A stretch of 64,000 nucleotides of DNA from Sphingomonas jatrophae (GTDB lineage: Bacteria; Pseudomonadota; Alphaproteobacteria; Sphingomonadales; Sphingomonadaceae): contig NZ_FOZG01000001.1 in assembly GCF_900113315.1 (NCBI RefSeq), forward strand, positions 806,001 to 870,000, given 5' to 3'. Positions within the stretch are counted from its first letter, which is position 1, and every line of letters begins with the position of its first letter. Positions 27,668 to 35,764 of the stretch are shown piece by piece. A program made the position numbers and the translations under genes. The notes below the pieces were generated by a model. That model did no database searches and was not told the origin of the DNA. It saw nothing but the letters and a program-made list of their open reading frames with translations.

Positions 27668-28488
27668 GCCGCCTGGCTGAAACGTTCGCGCGCACGCGGG
27701 GCGAGGGCCGGGCCGCGCTCGTCACCTTCGTCACCGGCGGCGATCCGGTGCCCGCAGCGACACCGGCAATCCTCGACGCGCTGGTCGACGGCGGCGCCGA
27801 CGTGATCGAGCTGGGCATGCCGTTCACCGATCCGATGGCGGACGGGCCGGCGATCCAGCTGGCCAATCTCCGCTCGCTCGGCGCGGGAACGACGACTGCC
27901 AAGTTGCTGGAAATTGCCCACGACTTTCGTGCGCGCCATCCGTCCGTGCCGCTGGTGCTGATGGGCTATGCCAATCCGATGCTGCGGCGCGGGGCGGAGT
28001 GGTTTGCGGCAGCCTGCGCCGAAGCCGGCATTGACGGGATCATCTGCGTCGACGTGCCGCCCGAGGAAGATGCGGTGATGGGCCCTGCCCTGCGCGCGCA
28101 GGGCATCGACTTCGTCCGGCTGGCGACTCCGACCACGGACGAGGCGCGTCTGCCCGCGGTGCTGGAGGGGGCGTCGGGCTTCCTTTACTACGTCTCCGTC
28201 GCGGGAATCACCGGGTTGCAGCAGGCGACGCAGGGCTCGATCGAAGGCGCGGTGGCCCGCATCCGGGCGGCCACGGACCTGCCGATCGCCGTCGGCTTCG
28301 GCGTGCGCACGCCCAATCAGGCGGCGGCGGTCGCGCGGGTGGCGGATGGCGTCGTGGTCGGCTCGGCCATCGTCGAGGCGGTTGCGGCGGCTGGCGCCAG
28401 GGGCGAGCCGCCAGCCGACGCAGTTCGCTCCATTGTCAAAGGGTTAAGCGCTGCGGTTCGCAGCGCGCGGCAGGATCAGGCAGCATGA
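27664..28488 (+). CDS. trpA: Tryptophan synthase alpha chain
   Basis: This 274-residue TIM-barrel subunit cleaves indole-3-glycerol phosphate to indole, which is channelled to TrpB. Catalytic E49 ([11 protein letters not shown]) and D60 are present, along with a [10 protein letters not shown] loop and [10 protein letters not shown] phosphate-binding residues. It is coupled to trpB through ATGA and overlaps accD by four bases. Confidence 0.98.
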   Translation: MSRLAETFARTRGEGRAALVTFVTGGDPVPAATPAILDALVDGGADVIELGMPFTDPMADGPAIQLANLRSLGAGTTTAKLLEIAHDFRARHPSVPLVLMGYANPMLRRGAEWFAAACAEAGIDGIICVDVPPEEDAVMGPALRAQGIDFVRLATPTTDEARLPAVLEGASGFLYYVSVAGITGLQQATQGSIEGAVARIRAATDLPIAVGFGVRTPNQAAAVARVADGVVVGSAIVEAVAAAGARGEPPADAVRSIVKGLSAAVRSARQDQAA

Positions 28489-29339
28489 GCTGGATCGACA
28501 GCGTTCGCAACGCGCTGCCCTTCGTGGCCAAGCGCGACACACCCGAGGATCTCTGGCTGAAATGCCCGAGCTGCGGGCAGATGGTGTTTCGCAAGGAATA
28601 TGAGGAGAACCTCTCCGTCTGTCCGAAGTGCGGCCACCATGGCCGGATCGGGCCGGCGGCGCGGTTCGACCAGATCTTCGACAGCGGCATCCACGTGCCG
28701 ATCGCGGCGCCGCAGGTGCGCGAGGATCCGCTCAAGTTCCGCGACAGCAAGGCCTATACCGCCCGCCTGAAGGCGGCGCGCGCCGCCACCGGCGAGGGCG
28801 ATGCGCTGCTGAATGCGCGCGGCACGATCGAGGGGCTGCCCGCAGTCGTCGGCGTGCAGGATTTCGCCTTCATGGGCGGATCGATGGGCATGGCGGTGGG
28901 CGCCGCCTTCGTCGCCGGCGCGCATGCCGCGATCGAGGCGCGCTGCCCGTACATCATGTTCACCGCAGCGGGTGGCGCGCGGATGCAGGAGGGCATCCTG
29001 TCGCTCATGCAGATGCCGCGGACGACGGTGGCGATCGCGCAGCTGCGCGAGGCAGGCCTGCCCTACATCGTCGTGATGACCGATCCGACGACGGGCGGCG
29101 TCACTGCCAGCTACGCGATGCTGGGGGACGTTCAGCTGGCCGAGCCGGGTGCGCTGATCGGCTTCGCCGGCCAGCGCGTGATCGAATCGACCATTCGCGA
29201 GAAATTGCCCGAAGGCTTCCAGCGGGCGGAGTATCTGCTGGAACATGGCATGCTCGACATGGTGGTGCCGCGCCACCGGCTGAAGGCGGAGCTGGCGCGG
29301 CTGATCGGCTATCTCGCGCCCGACGCGGCGGCAGCGTAG
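28485..29339 (+). CDS. accD: Acetyl-CoA carboxylase carboxyltransferase subunit beta
   Basis: This 284-residue protein has an N-terminal C4 zinc ribbon (C27, C30, C46, C49) and a crotonase-like carboxyltransferase core with [29 protein letters not shown] and [12 protein letters not shown]. It partners the AccA encoded at 10 kb. Its ATG overlaps trpA and it is followed by a perfect hairpin and folC, the usual alphaproteobacterial trpA-accD-folC order. Confidence 0.97.
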   Translation: MSWIDSVRNALPFVAKRDTPEDLWLKCPSCGQMVFRKEYEENLSVCPKCGHHGRIGPAARFDQIFDSGIHVPIAAPQVREDPLKFRDSKAYTARLKAARAATGEGDALLNARGTIEGLPAVVGVQDFAFMGGSMGMAVGAAFVAGAHAAIEARCPYIMFTAAGGARMQEGILSLMQMPRTTVAIAQLREAGLPYIVVMTDPTTGGVTASYAMLGDVQLAEPGALIGFAGQRVIESTIREKLPEGFQRAEYLLEHGMLDMVVPRHRLKAELARLIGYLAPDAAAA

Positions 29340-29347
29340 ACAAGCAG

Positions 29348-29369
29348 CCCTCTTCCGCCCGGAAGAGGG
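29348..29369 (+). other. Perfect hairpin covering the folC ribosome-binding site
   Basis: Bases 29348-29356 pair with 29361-29369 in a perfect 9-bp stem with a GCCC loop. The 3' arm contains GGAAGAGGG, the purine-rich stretch that would serve as the folC ribosome-binding site 9 bases before its ATG. No U-run follows, so it does not look like a terminator. It could damp folC translation or stabilise the upstream mRNA. Confidence 0.6.
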
Positions 29370-29377
29370 AGAGCCCG

Positions 29378-30709
29378 ATGCCCGATTTCGCCGTCTCGTC
29401 CGATCCAGAGGTACAGGCGCAGCTCGACCGACTGGGCGCGCTGTCGCCCGGCGCCGACGTGCTGGGGCTGGACCGCATCTCGCGCCTGCTCGACCGGCTG
29501 GGCAATCCGGAGCGGTCGCTGCCGCCCGTCTTCCATGTCGCAGGCACCAACGGCAAGGGATCGACCTGTGCCTATCTGCGCGCGGCGCTGGAGGCGGCGG
29601 GGCACAAGGTCCATGTTTATACCAGCCCGCACCTCGTCCGCTTCAACGAGCGTATCCGCCTGGGCGGGCGGCTGATCGAGGATGCCGTGCTGGCGGCACT
29701 GCTGGCCGAGGTGCTGGACGTGGCCGATGGAATCGGCCCGAGCTTCTTCGAGGTGACGACCACGGCCGCCTTCCTCGCCTTTTCGCGAACGCCCGCGGCG
29801 GCCTGCGTGATCGAAGTGGGCCTTGGCGGGCGGCTGGATGCGACCAACGTGATCGCCAAGCCTGCGATTACCGGCATCGCGCAGCTCGGGCTGGATCATC
29901 AGGCGTTCCTGGGCGATTCGCTGCCCGGCATCGCGGCGGAGAAAGCGGGCATCGCCAAGGCCGACGTGCCGCTGGTGACCTTGCACTATCCCGCCGCCTT
30001 GCTCGACCGGATCGGCCAGGTGGTGCGTGGCGTGGGCGCGACGTGGCTTGCCAAGGGTGGTGGCTGGGACGTGGCCGCCTATCGCGGCAAGCTGCATTAC
30101 CAGGATGCGACCGGCGCGCTGGAACTGCCGCTGCCGCGGCTGGCGGGCGCGCATCAGGTGATGAATGCGGGGCTGGCCATCGCGATGCTGCGCCACCAGC
30201 AGGCGGTCACGGTGCCGCCCTCCGCCATCCGCGCGGCGATGGGCTGGGCGGAATGGCCCGCCCGCTTGCAGTTGCTGGCCGAGGGACCGTTGCCGGCGAA
30301 GCTGCCGCAAGGCGCCACTTTGTGGCTGGATGGCGGGCACAACCCCGCCGCTGCGCGTGCGCTGGCCGATCATTTCCGCAAGCAGTCGGCTGGGCGCCCC
30401 CTGCACATCGTCATGGGGCTGCTCGCCAACAAGGATGCGGCGGGCGTGCTGGCCCCCTTCGCCGGATCGGGCGCGACGCTGCATCCCGTGCCGGTGCCCG
30501 GCCACGCCCATCACGCGCCGGAAGACCTTGCCCGCATGGCGGCGGACACGGGGTTGCGGACTGCGGCGGCCGCGGCCGACGTGCCCGCGGCGCTGGATGC
30601 CATTGCCGTGACCCTCGACCCTGCGGCGCCCGCACCTGTCGTACTGGTGGCAGGATCGCTCTATTTGGCGGGTGCGGTGCTGGCGGCGAACGGCACCTTG
30701 CCGGACTGA
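29378..30709 (+). CDS. folC: Bifunctional folylpolyglutamate synthase / dihydrofolate synthase
   Basis: This 443-residue Mur-ligase-family enzyme has the ATP-binding GTNGKGS motif at 56-62, YTSPHLVRFNERI (substrate and Mg loop), E.GLGGRLDATN and a C-terminal LDGGHNPAAARAL motif. It adds glutamate residues to folates and may also make dihydrofolate. The ATG at 29378 gives the normal start; the open frame upstream is the shifted accD sequence. Confidence 0.96.
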   Translation: MPDFAVSSDPEVQAQLDRLGALSPGADVLGLDRISRLLDRLGNPERSLPPVFHVAGTNGKGSTCAYLRAALEAAGHKVHVYTSPHLVRFNERIRLGGRLIEDAVLAALLAEVLDVADGIGPSFFEVTTTAAFLAFSRTPAAACVIEVGLGGRLDATNVIAKPAITGIAQLGLDHQAFLGDSLPGIAAEKAGIAKADVPLVTLHYPAALLDRIGQVVRGVGATWLAKGGGWDVAAYRGKLHYQDATGALELPLPRLAGAHQVMNAGLAIAMLRHQQAVTVPPSAIRAAMGWAEWPARLQLLAEGPLPAKLPQGATLWLDGGHNPAAARALADHFRKQSAGRPLHIVMGLLANKDAAGVLAPFAGSGATLHPVPVPGHAHHAPEDLARMAADTGLRTAAAAADVPAALDAIAVTLDPAAPAPVVLVAGSLYLAGAVLAANGTLPD

Positions 30710-30735
30710 CGGGACGAAAGGCCGTCTCGATCAGT

Positions 30736-30760
30736 CTTATTGAGATTGACTTGCAATAGC
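30736..30760 (+). promoter_or_regulatory. Candidate Fur-type iron box before the DUF6628-like gene
   Basis: An imperfect palindrome TATTG...CAATA (30738-30758) lies 36 bases before the ATG. Its 25 bases match 20 of 25 in the promoter-proximal element of the TonB siderophore receptor (59830-59854, minus strand). A TTGACT -35-like hexamer overlaps it at 30746-30751. Control by an iron-responsive regulator is inferred from this resemblance. Confidence 0.5.
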
Positions 30761-30795
30761 GGGTGCGCTTCACTCTCCCCGAGAGGAGACATTGC

Positions 30796-31227
30796 ATGTC
30801 CAGCCCGTCCGCCGACCACGGTACGCTCGTTCCCCATCCCCTGCCCGAGAAGCCCGCGGCGCGGCTGCTGCTCTTCGCGGTGCGGCGGATGGCGGCGGGC
30901 GGCCTCAACGATGCGCAGGCGGCGCATGCGATGATGACAGGCTTCGGCCTAGGCTTTCGCCGCCCGCTGGTGCTGCTACGCGCACTGATGCTCGAAATCT
31001 CGCGCGCGGCGGAGCGGCGGCTGGTGCTGGCGCCCTGCTGCTGTCCGCGCACCACCGGTGACGAGGCGGCGCTGCTGGAGGCTGTACGGCTGAGCGCGGT
31101 GGAGAGCAGCCAGGTGGCCCATGCCGCCATGGCGAAGCTGCTGGCGATCCGCTGCGCGACCGGCGCCTATTCCGCGGCACTGGCGCTGGCGGCGGCTTGC
31201 GAGGATCTCGGCCGGCCGGTCGCCTGA
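30796..31227 (+). CDS. DUF6628-like protein with a CCC motif
   Basis: This 143-residue, mostly helical protein has no signal peptide or convincing membrane span. The sequence resembles the sphingomonad family I remember as DUF6628, with LPHPLPE..AARLLLFAVRRM at the start and a triple cysteine APCCCPR at about residues 79-85. The function is unknown; the cysteines could bind iron, heme or zinc. A GAGAGGAGA ribosome-binding site precedes the ATG. A palindromic iron-box-like element lies upstream, so iron-regulated expression is plausible. It is monocistronic or weakly linked to the following flippase gene. Confidence 0.75.
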   Translation: MSSPSADHGTLVPHPLPEKPAARLLLFAVRRMAAGGLNDAQAAHAMMTGFGLGFRRPLVLLRALMLEISRAAERRLVLAPCCCPRTTGDEAALLEAVRLSAVESSQVAHAAMAKLLAIRCATGAYSAALALAAACEDLGRPVA

Positions 31228-31283
31228 TCCACGACACAGGGGCGGTTTTCCTGCGGCGCGGCAGTCGCTAAGCGCCGCGCACA

Positions 31284-32651
31284 ATGACATCCCCCTCGCC
31301 CCATGTTCCGAGCCGCGGCATCCTGGCCCGTGCAGCGCGCAACGCCGGCATGCTGCTGGGCGGCAAAGGCGCGGCGGGGGTCATGCAGCTCGGCACCTTC
31401 GCGCTGGCCGCGCGCGGGCTCGGCCTCGAAGGCTTCGGGACGTTTTCGGTCCTGATCGCACAGGTGATGGTGCTGACCGGGCTGGCCGCGTTCGATACGA
31501 ATCAGGCGATCATACGCTACGGTGTCGGCCATCTCGCCAGCGGTGATCGGCCGGCGATCCAGGGCTTGTTCAAGGCGGGCACGTTGCTCGATTTCGGCGC
31601 GGCCACATTGGCAGCGCTGGCGACGATCCTCATCGCGCCGTTCATCGGCCGGCGGCTGGGCTGGGGTCCGGACCTGATCCTGATGGCGCAGTGCATCGCG
31701 CCGCTCTCCTTCGCCAATGCCTATTCGACACCCAAAGGCATGCTGCGCCTGTTCAACCGGTTCGACCTGCTCACCGCTTATGCGGTGGTGACGCCGGCGA
31801 TGCGGCTGATCCTCATCGGGGTGCTGACGCTGCTGCATCTGGGGCTCGGCTGGTATCTCGCCGCGTGGCTGGTGGCAGGCATGTGCGGTGAGGTGACCGT
31901 GCTCTGGATGGCGTGGCGCGAGGCGCATCGGCGAGAGCTGCTCGGCGGGCTGACCCGCAGCCTGCGCGCGCTGTCGGCGCAGAATCCCGGTGTGTGGCGC
32001 TTCTCCATCGTGTCCAACCTGCACAGTTCGCTGTCGATGATCCCGACCCAGCTCGCGGTCGTGCTGGTCGGATGGAAACTGGGCGAGGCGGCCGCCGGCC
32101 TGTTCCGCATCGCGCGCGAGACGGGCACGGGCATGATGAAGCCGGTCGATCTGGTGAACCAGGCCGTCTATCCGGACATGACACGGCTGGTGCAGGCGGG
32201 CAGCTGGCGCCGGCTGACGCGAACGGCGGTGCGCGCCGGGCTGGCGGCAGGCGCGATCGGCGCGGCGCTGACGGCGGCGATCTGGCTGGCGGGAGACACG
32301 ATCGTCTCGGCCACGTTCGGCAAGGCTTATGTCGGGGCCACGCCGGTGCTGATCGCGGTGTGCGCGGCGACCTCGCTGCGCGTGCTTGCCTTCGCCGCCG
32401 ATCCGGTGATGTACGCCTTCGGTCGCCCGAGCGTGCCGCTGCGCATCGCGGCGGTCTCCAGCGGGTTGTTCGTGCTGCTCATGCTGTGGCGGCTGCCTTT
32501 AGACGGGCTGATCGGCGCCGGCTGGGCTTTCATGGGAATGAGCGTGGTCGGCGCGCTGCTCTCGACCGTCTTTGCGGTGCGGATGGTGCGGCGGGCGGCG
32601 ACCGGCAAAGCCGAGGTGCCGCGCGAACCGGTGGAGAGCGTCGCGGACTGA
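31284..32651 (+). CDS. Polysaccharide flippase (Wzx/MATE-like, oligosaccharide flippase family)
   Basis: This 455-residue protein has about twelve membrane segments, a basic N-terminus and the flippase-like start ARNAGMLLGGKGAAGVMQLG.FALAARGLG, typical of lipopolysaccharide or exopolysaccharide repeat-unit translocases. It probably moves lipid-linked glycans across the inner membrane. It is not embedded in a glycosyltransferase cluster, but a sulfotransferase-like gene lies immediately downstream in the opposite orientation. Confidence 0.83.
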   Translation: MTSPSPHVPSRGILARAARNAGMLLGGKGAAGVMQLGTFALAARGLGLEGFGTFSVLIAQVMVLTGLAAFDTNQAIIRYGVGHLASGDRPAIQGLFKAGTLLDFGAATLAALATILIAPFIGRRLGWGPDLILMAQCIAPLSFANAYSTPKGMLRLFNRFDLLTAYAVVTPAMRLILIGVLTLLHLGLGWYLAAWLVAGMCGEVTVLWMAWREAHRRELLGGLTRSLRALSAQNPGVWRFSIVSNLHSSLSMIPTQLAVVLVGWKLGEAAAGLFRIARETGTGMMKPVDLVNQAVYPDMTRLVQAGSWRRLTRTAVRAGLAAGAIGAALTAAIWLAGDTIVSATFGKAYVGATPVLIAVCAATSLRVLAFAADPVMYAFGRPSVPLRIAAVSSGLFVLLMLWRLPLDGLIGAGWAFMGMSVVGALLSTVFAVRMVRRAATGKAEVPREPVESVAD

Positions 32652-32661
32652 CGCGCCAGGA

Positions 32662-33270
32662 TCAACCGAGCGGCGGCTCGACCAGAACCTGCTGGATGCC
32701 CTTGATCTTCTGCTTGAGCTTGCGGATGCCGGTGCGCGGGCGGCGGCTGTTGTGCGCGTGGGACCATTCGGCGGAAGCGGCCTGCACGTCGCCCTCCGCA
32801 CCGATGCGGCGGCAGAAGGCCGGGAACCAGGCGGCCGCCTCTTCCAGCCGGACGCTCATCGTCATCGACTTGTCCTTGAGGAAGGCGGCGATGCTTGCTT
32901 CTACCGTATCGACGAAATCCTCCGCCGCCGCGCGACGGCTGTGCCGGCCGGCGCGCAGCACGCCATTGAGATAGGCGGGCATGATGCCACCGACGGCGGC
33001 CCAGCGCTCCGCATAGCTGGCCACCACCTTCTCGCGATCCCGGGTTAGATGGACGTAGAAGGCATCATCTCCGTAGATCGCGTCCAGGCGGCCGAGATGC
33101 CACGCCAACCGATTGTCCGCTTCGATATGATCGGCCGGGTAGGCGAACTTGTCCGCACCGATCATCTTGACGCGGGTCTCATGGCCCGCCGAGTAGTTGC
33201 TGAAGTGCGAGCAAGCCTGAACGAACGTCCTCGAGCCGCAACGGCCGGTGCACAGGACGAAGATGTTCAA
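32662..33270 (-). CDS. Sulfotransferase-like P-loop protein
   Basis: This protein of about 202 residues starts at a TTG (33270) to give MNIFVLCTGRCGSRTF. The CTGRCGSRTF loop (7-16) is the 5'-phosphosulfate-binding motif of PAPS-dependent sulfotransferases. A VHLTRDREKVVASYAERW segment matches the 3'-phosphate-binding region (R.....S). An AAGGGGA ribosome-binding site lies about 8 bases upstream, supporting the TTG. An open frame extends to 33390 without family similarity. The acceptor is unknown; the adjacent flippase makes a surface glycan possible. Confidence 0.75.
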   Translation of the reverse strand: MNIFVLCTGRCGSRTFVQACSHFSNYSAGHETRVKMIGADKFAYPADHIEADNRLAWHLGRLDAIYGDDAFYVHLTRDREKVVASYAERWAAVGGIMPAYLNGVLRAGRHSRRAAAEDFVDTVEASIAAFLKDKSMTMSVRLEEAAAWFPAFCRRIGAEGDVQAASAEWSHAHNSRRPRTGIRKLKQKIKGIQQVLVEPPLG

Positions 33271-33595
33271 GCGCTGGTCCCCTTGCCGAGCAAAGTGCTG
33301 CGGCAGGGATGCCGCCACAGCGTTGCTCAAGCATGTCCGGAATGGACCGAAGTTTTGCGTATTTTCCGTGGCGTCGCTAACACCTTGCAATGCGCAGGAA
33401 CTTCAAGGCGCACGTTCCCACGTCCTCGTCATCCGCCCGGCGGCGATTAGCGAGAGCGTTCTGGCCAGGCTGCCGGTGACGATCCGGAGCGCAGCCTTCC
33501 TCACGTCTTGGTCACGACTAATCGACGGCCGCTTGCTGGGCCATCAAACGCGCAAGAAAAAGGCCGCTACCCCAGGGGGATAACGGCCTTTTCCG
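33271..33595. other. Intergenic stretch, 325 bases
   Basis: Between the sulfotransferase-like start and tRNA-Val. Apart from the hairpin terminator near 33557-33592 I see no convincing gene. Small plus-strand open frames here lack ribosome-binding sites. The sequence looks less GC-rich than its surroundings to the eye. Confidence 0.6.
33557..33592 (-). terminator. Intrinsic terminator of tRNA-Val (possibly bidirectional)
   Basis: AAAAAGGCCG (33557-33566) and CGGCCTTTT (33584-33592) form a 9-bp stem with an A-run on one side and a T-run on the other. On the minus strand it follows tRNA-Val by four bases and ends in five T residues. The symmetry lets it work in both directions. Confidence 0.85.
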
Positions 33596-33670
33596 TGGTG
33601 GGCGTGGCAAGGATTGAACTTGCGACCCCTGCGATGTCAACACAGTGCTCTACCACTGAGCTACACGCCC
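33596..33670 (-). tRNA. tRNA-Val (anticodon GAC)
   Basis: The minus strand gives GGGCGTG/CACGCCC as acceptor stem, D arm GCTC/GAGC, anticodon loop TTGACAT (anticodon GAC, codon GUC), and T arm with GTTCAATCC. CCA is encoded at the 3' end (33598-33596). An intrinsic terminator follows immediately. Confidence 0.97.
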
Positions 33671-33726
33671 TCCGGGGAGGCGCGTCCCTAGCCGGGTTGC
33701 GGCAGGGCTGCAAGCCCCTGATGCGG

Positions 33727-34101
33727 TCAAATGTCGGCTGCGCTGCCGATCTCGAACATGCGGTCCACTTCGTTCACCAGATCGCGCAGATGAAACGGCT
33801 TGGACAGGACACGCGCATTGGGGGGCGTGGCCCCGTCCTTCAGCGCGACGGCGGCAAAGCCGGTGATGAACATGACGCGCATCTGCGGCGCGAGCGCGGC
33901 TGCGCGCTGGGCCAGCTCGATCCCGTCCATCTCCGGCATAACGATGTCGGTGAGCAGCAGATCGAACGTCTCGCGTTCCAGATACGGCAGCGCAGCGGTG
34001 CCGCGATCCACCGCCACGACATCGTAGCCGACCCTCTCCAGCGCCCGCGCGAGATATTCGCGCATCGTGCCGTCGTCCTCCGCCAGAAGGATCCGCACCA
34101 T
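33727..34101 (-). CDS. cpdR: Cell-cycle response regulator CpdR
   Basis: This 124-residue single-domain receiver closely matches CpdR: MVRILLAEDDGTMREYLARA, acidic pocket D9/D10, phospho-acceptor D52 in LLLTDIVMPEMDGIELAQR, T80 and K101, and the characteristic KPFHLRDLV end. In Caulobacter, unphosphorylated CpdR recruits substrates, and through them CtrA degradation, to ClpXP at the cell pole. It is phosphorylated by the CckA-ChpT relay. The ATG at 34101 is chosen; the frame is open to 34143. Confidence 0.93.
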   Translation of the reverse strand: MVRILLAEDDGTMREYLARALERVGYDVVAVDRGTAALPYLERETFDLLLTDIVMPEMDGIELAQRAAALAPQMRVMFITGFAAVALKDGATPPNARVLSKPFHLRDLVNEVDRMFEIGSAADI

Positions 34102-34201
34102 CCCCAAAAGCCCCTTGCGCCCCGCGTCCGTCATGTGGGCCAACTATGCGCAGAGGCTTTAAGATTTTCCAGCAGCCGCGACGCTGCTACATTGTCGCTG
34201 G

Positions 34202-35047
34202 ATGCCGCCTGCCGCGCCTTTCATCCGCTTCGGCCCTGCCGATCCGGTTTCGCCGGTGATCGTGGCGGTGCCGCACGCCGGACGCGTCTACCCGCCGGCC
34301 CTGCTGCGGGCCGCACGGCTGCCGCTCGACCTGCTCGAGATGCTTGAAGATCGCCATGCCGACCGGCTGGCGAGCGAAATTGTGGCGGGCGGCGCGACGG
34401 TGTTCGTCGCGACGATGGCCCGCGCGTGGATCGATCTGAACCGCGGACCCGGCGATCTCGACCCCGCCATGGTTTCCCCGCCCCCGCCTGGTCTGGTCGC
34501 GGGCCCACGCGCGCGCGGCGGGCTCGGCCTGATCCCGCGGCGGGTGGCGGGCTTTGGCGAGGTCTATGGCCGCCCACTGGCGGCGGAGGACGTGTCCGAG
34601 CGGCTGGCTGCGGTGCATGGGTCGTGGCACGATGCACTCGCCGAGACGCTGGCAGCGGCGCGGCGGAGGTTCGGCGTGGCCCTGCTGCTAGATCTGCACT
34701 CGATGCCGCCCCTGCCGGGCCATGCCGCACCCACCCTGGTCATCGGCGACCGGCATCGCACCAGCGCAGCGCCGCATCATGTCGCCACCGCGTTGCGCGC
34801 GGCCCGCGAGGCCGGCGGCGGGCGCGTGGCGCTGAATGCCCCTTATGCAGGGGGCCACACGCTTGAGCGGCACGGGCGGCCGGGATCAGGCATTCACGCC
34901 ATCCAGTTGGAACTGTGCCGCAGCCTCTACCTCGATCCGGCGCGCCGTTCGCCCGGGCCCGGCCTGCCCGCCGCGACGCGGCTGGTGGGGCGCATCTGGG
35001 AGGCGCTGGATGCGGATCTGCGCGGCGTGGCGCTGGCCGCGGAGTAG
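34202..35047 (+). CDS. N-formylglutamate amidohydrolase family protein
   Basis: This 281-residue protein begins with VIVAVPHAGRVYPP and contains EDRHADRLA, LDLHSMPP and NAPYAGGHTLERHG, the metal-binding His/Asp clusters of the FGase (HutG type II) family. It would cleave N-formylglutamate to glutamate and formate in histidine degradation, but no hut genes lie nearby. Assignment to the reaction is therefore tentative. It is divergent from cpdR. Confidence 0.88.
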   Translation: MPPAAPFIRFGPADPVSPVIVAVPHAGRVYPPALLRAARLPLDLLEMLEDRHADRLASEIVAGGATVFVATMARAWIDLNRGPGDLDPAMVSPPPPGLVAGPRARGGLGLIPRRVAGFGEVYGRPLAAEDVSERLAAVHGSWHDALAETLAAARRRFGVALLLDLHSMPPLPGHAAPTLVIGDRHRTSAAPHHVATALRAAREAGGGRVALNAPYAGGHTLERHGRPGSGIHAIQLELCRSLYLDPARRSPGPGLPAATRLVGRIWEALDADLRGVALAAE

Positions 35048-35054
35048 CCGCACA

Positions 35055-35089
35055 GAAAAAAGCCACCCCGTGCATACGCACGGAGTGGC
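35055..35089 (-). terminator. Intrinsic terminator (minus strand)
   Basis: A 12-bp stem, 35089-35078 with 35073-35062, closes a four-base loop; one pair is a U-G wobble on the minus strand. Six T residues follow. It ends either the SapC/cytochrome b561 transcript or the candidate sRNA. Confidence 0.85.
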
Positions 35090-35200
35090 CAAGGTTCAGG
35101 GAGGAGCGCGCCGAAGCGCGCTAATGCGGGGCCGCGAAAGGGGGGCACGACCGCCGCACGCCTTAAACTTAGTAAAGCGTTGCGCGGTTGCAACCCCATC
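35055..35200 (-). ncRNA. Candidate small RNA with an anti-Shine-Dalgarno CUCCUCCC motif
   Basis: In the minus-strand direction the gap between the cytochrome b561 stop and the HutG-like end holds three elements. First is a perfect 7-bp stem with a UUCG tetraloop (35122-35105). Next is a single-stranded CUCCUCCC stretch just after it (minus strand, ending near 35098). Last is a 12-bp hairpin (35089-35062, one wobble) with six T residues. Anti-Shine-Dalgarno loops and a strong terminator are hallmarks of several alphaproteobacterial trans-acting sRNAs. The 5' end is a guess; a weak TTGCAA-16-TAAGTT promoter lies near 35191-35164. It may instead be merely the 3' UTR of the upstream operon. Confidence 0.5.
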
Positions 35201-35208
35201 CGAAAAAA

Positions 35209-35760
35209 TTAACTGCGCGAATGTTCGCGCTGGCCCGGCAGCATGCGGCTGAGAACCGAGTCGCGATCGACGAACTGGTGCTTCAGCGCGCCGGCGATAT
35301 GCAGCAGGACGAGCGCCACCATCGGCCACTTGAGCAGCTCGTGCAGCGAATGGGCCGGGCCGCCGATCGCCGATCCCTGCGGCGCGATATAAGGCAGATC
35401 GAACAGGAAGAACCAGCTGAGCGGCCGACGCGTGTCGCCTGCCGAGACCATGATCCAGCCCGACAGCGGAATGGCGATCAGCAGGACGTAGAAGGCGATG
35501 TGGACGAAGGCGGCAAGGCCGCGCTGCCAACCGGGCATCTCCGCCACCGGCGGCCGGCGGTGCGTCAGGCGCCAGCAGAGCAGGCCCAGGCTGAGGACCA
35601 GCACGGTGATGCCGATCGCCTTGTGCAGCGGCATGGCCGGAATGCCCTTGAAGGCGTCCGTCGCGATGCCGAGCACGAGATTGACGATGACCAGCAGGGC
35701 GATCGACCAGTGGAGCGCGATCGCGATCCCCGGATAGCGGCCAGGCGCCCTGCTGCCCAA
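35209..35760 (-). CDS. Cytochrome b561 family protein
   Basis: This 183-residue protein has four membrane helices and conserved histidines at about H17, H46, H87 and H154 that would ligate two b-type hemes. ALHWSIALLVI and PLHKAIGITVLVL are typical of bacterial cytochrome b561 (YodB/CybB type). It probably moves electrons from quinol, possibly as a superoxide oxidase; function is inferred. It lies 4 bases after sapC on the same strand. Confidence 0.9.
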   Translation of the reverse strand: MGSRAPGRYPGIAIALHWSIALLVIVNLVLGIATDAFKGIPAMPLHKAIGITVLVLSLGLLCWRLTHRRPPVAEMPGWQRGLAAFVHIAFYVLLIAIPLSGWIMVSAGDTRRPLSWFFLFDLPYIAPQGSAIGGPAHSLHELLKWPMVALVLLHIAGALKHQFVDRDSVLSRMLPGQREHSRS

Positions 35761-35764
35761 GGGA

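Noticed and set aside
29348-29369. Intrinsic terminator between accD and folC
   Set aside because: The stem is perfect but is not followed by a T-run, and it contains the folC ribosome-binding site.
33596-33670. Integrated element boundary at tRNA-Val
   Set aside because: No integrase, no direct repeat of the tRNA 3' end and no phage genes were seen nearby.
35062-35089. Plus-strand terminator for the formylglutamate amidohydrolase gene
   Set aside because: In the plus direction the stem is preceded by A residues and followed by CAAGGTTC rather than T residues, so it works only on the minus strand.
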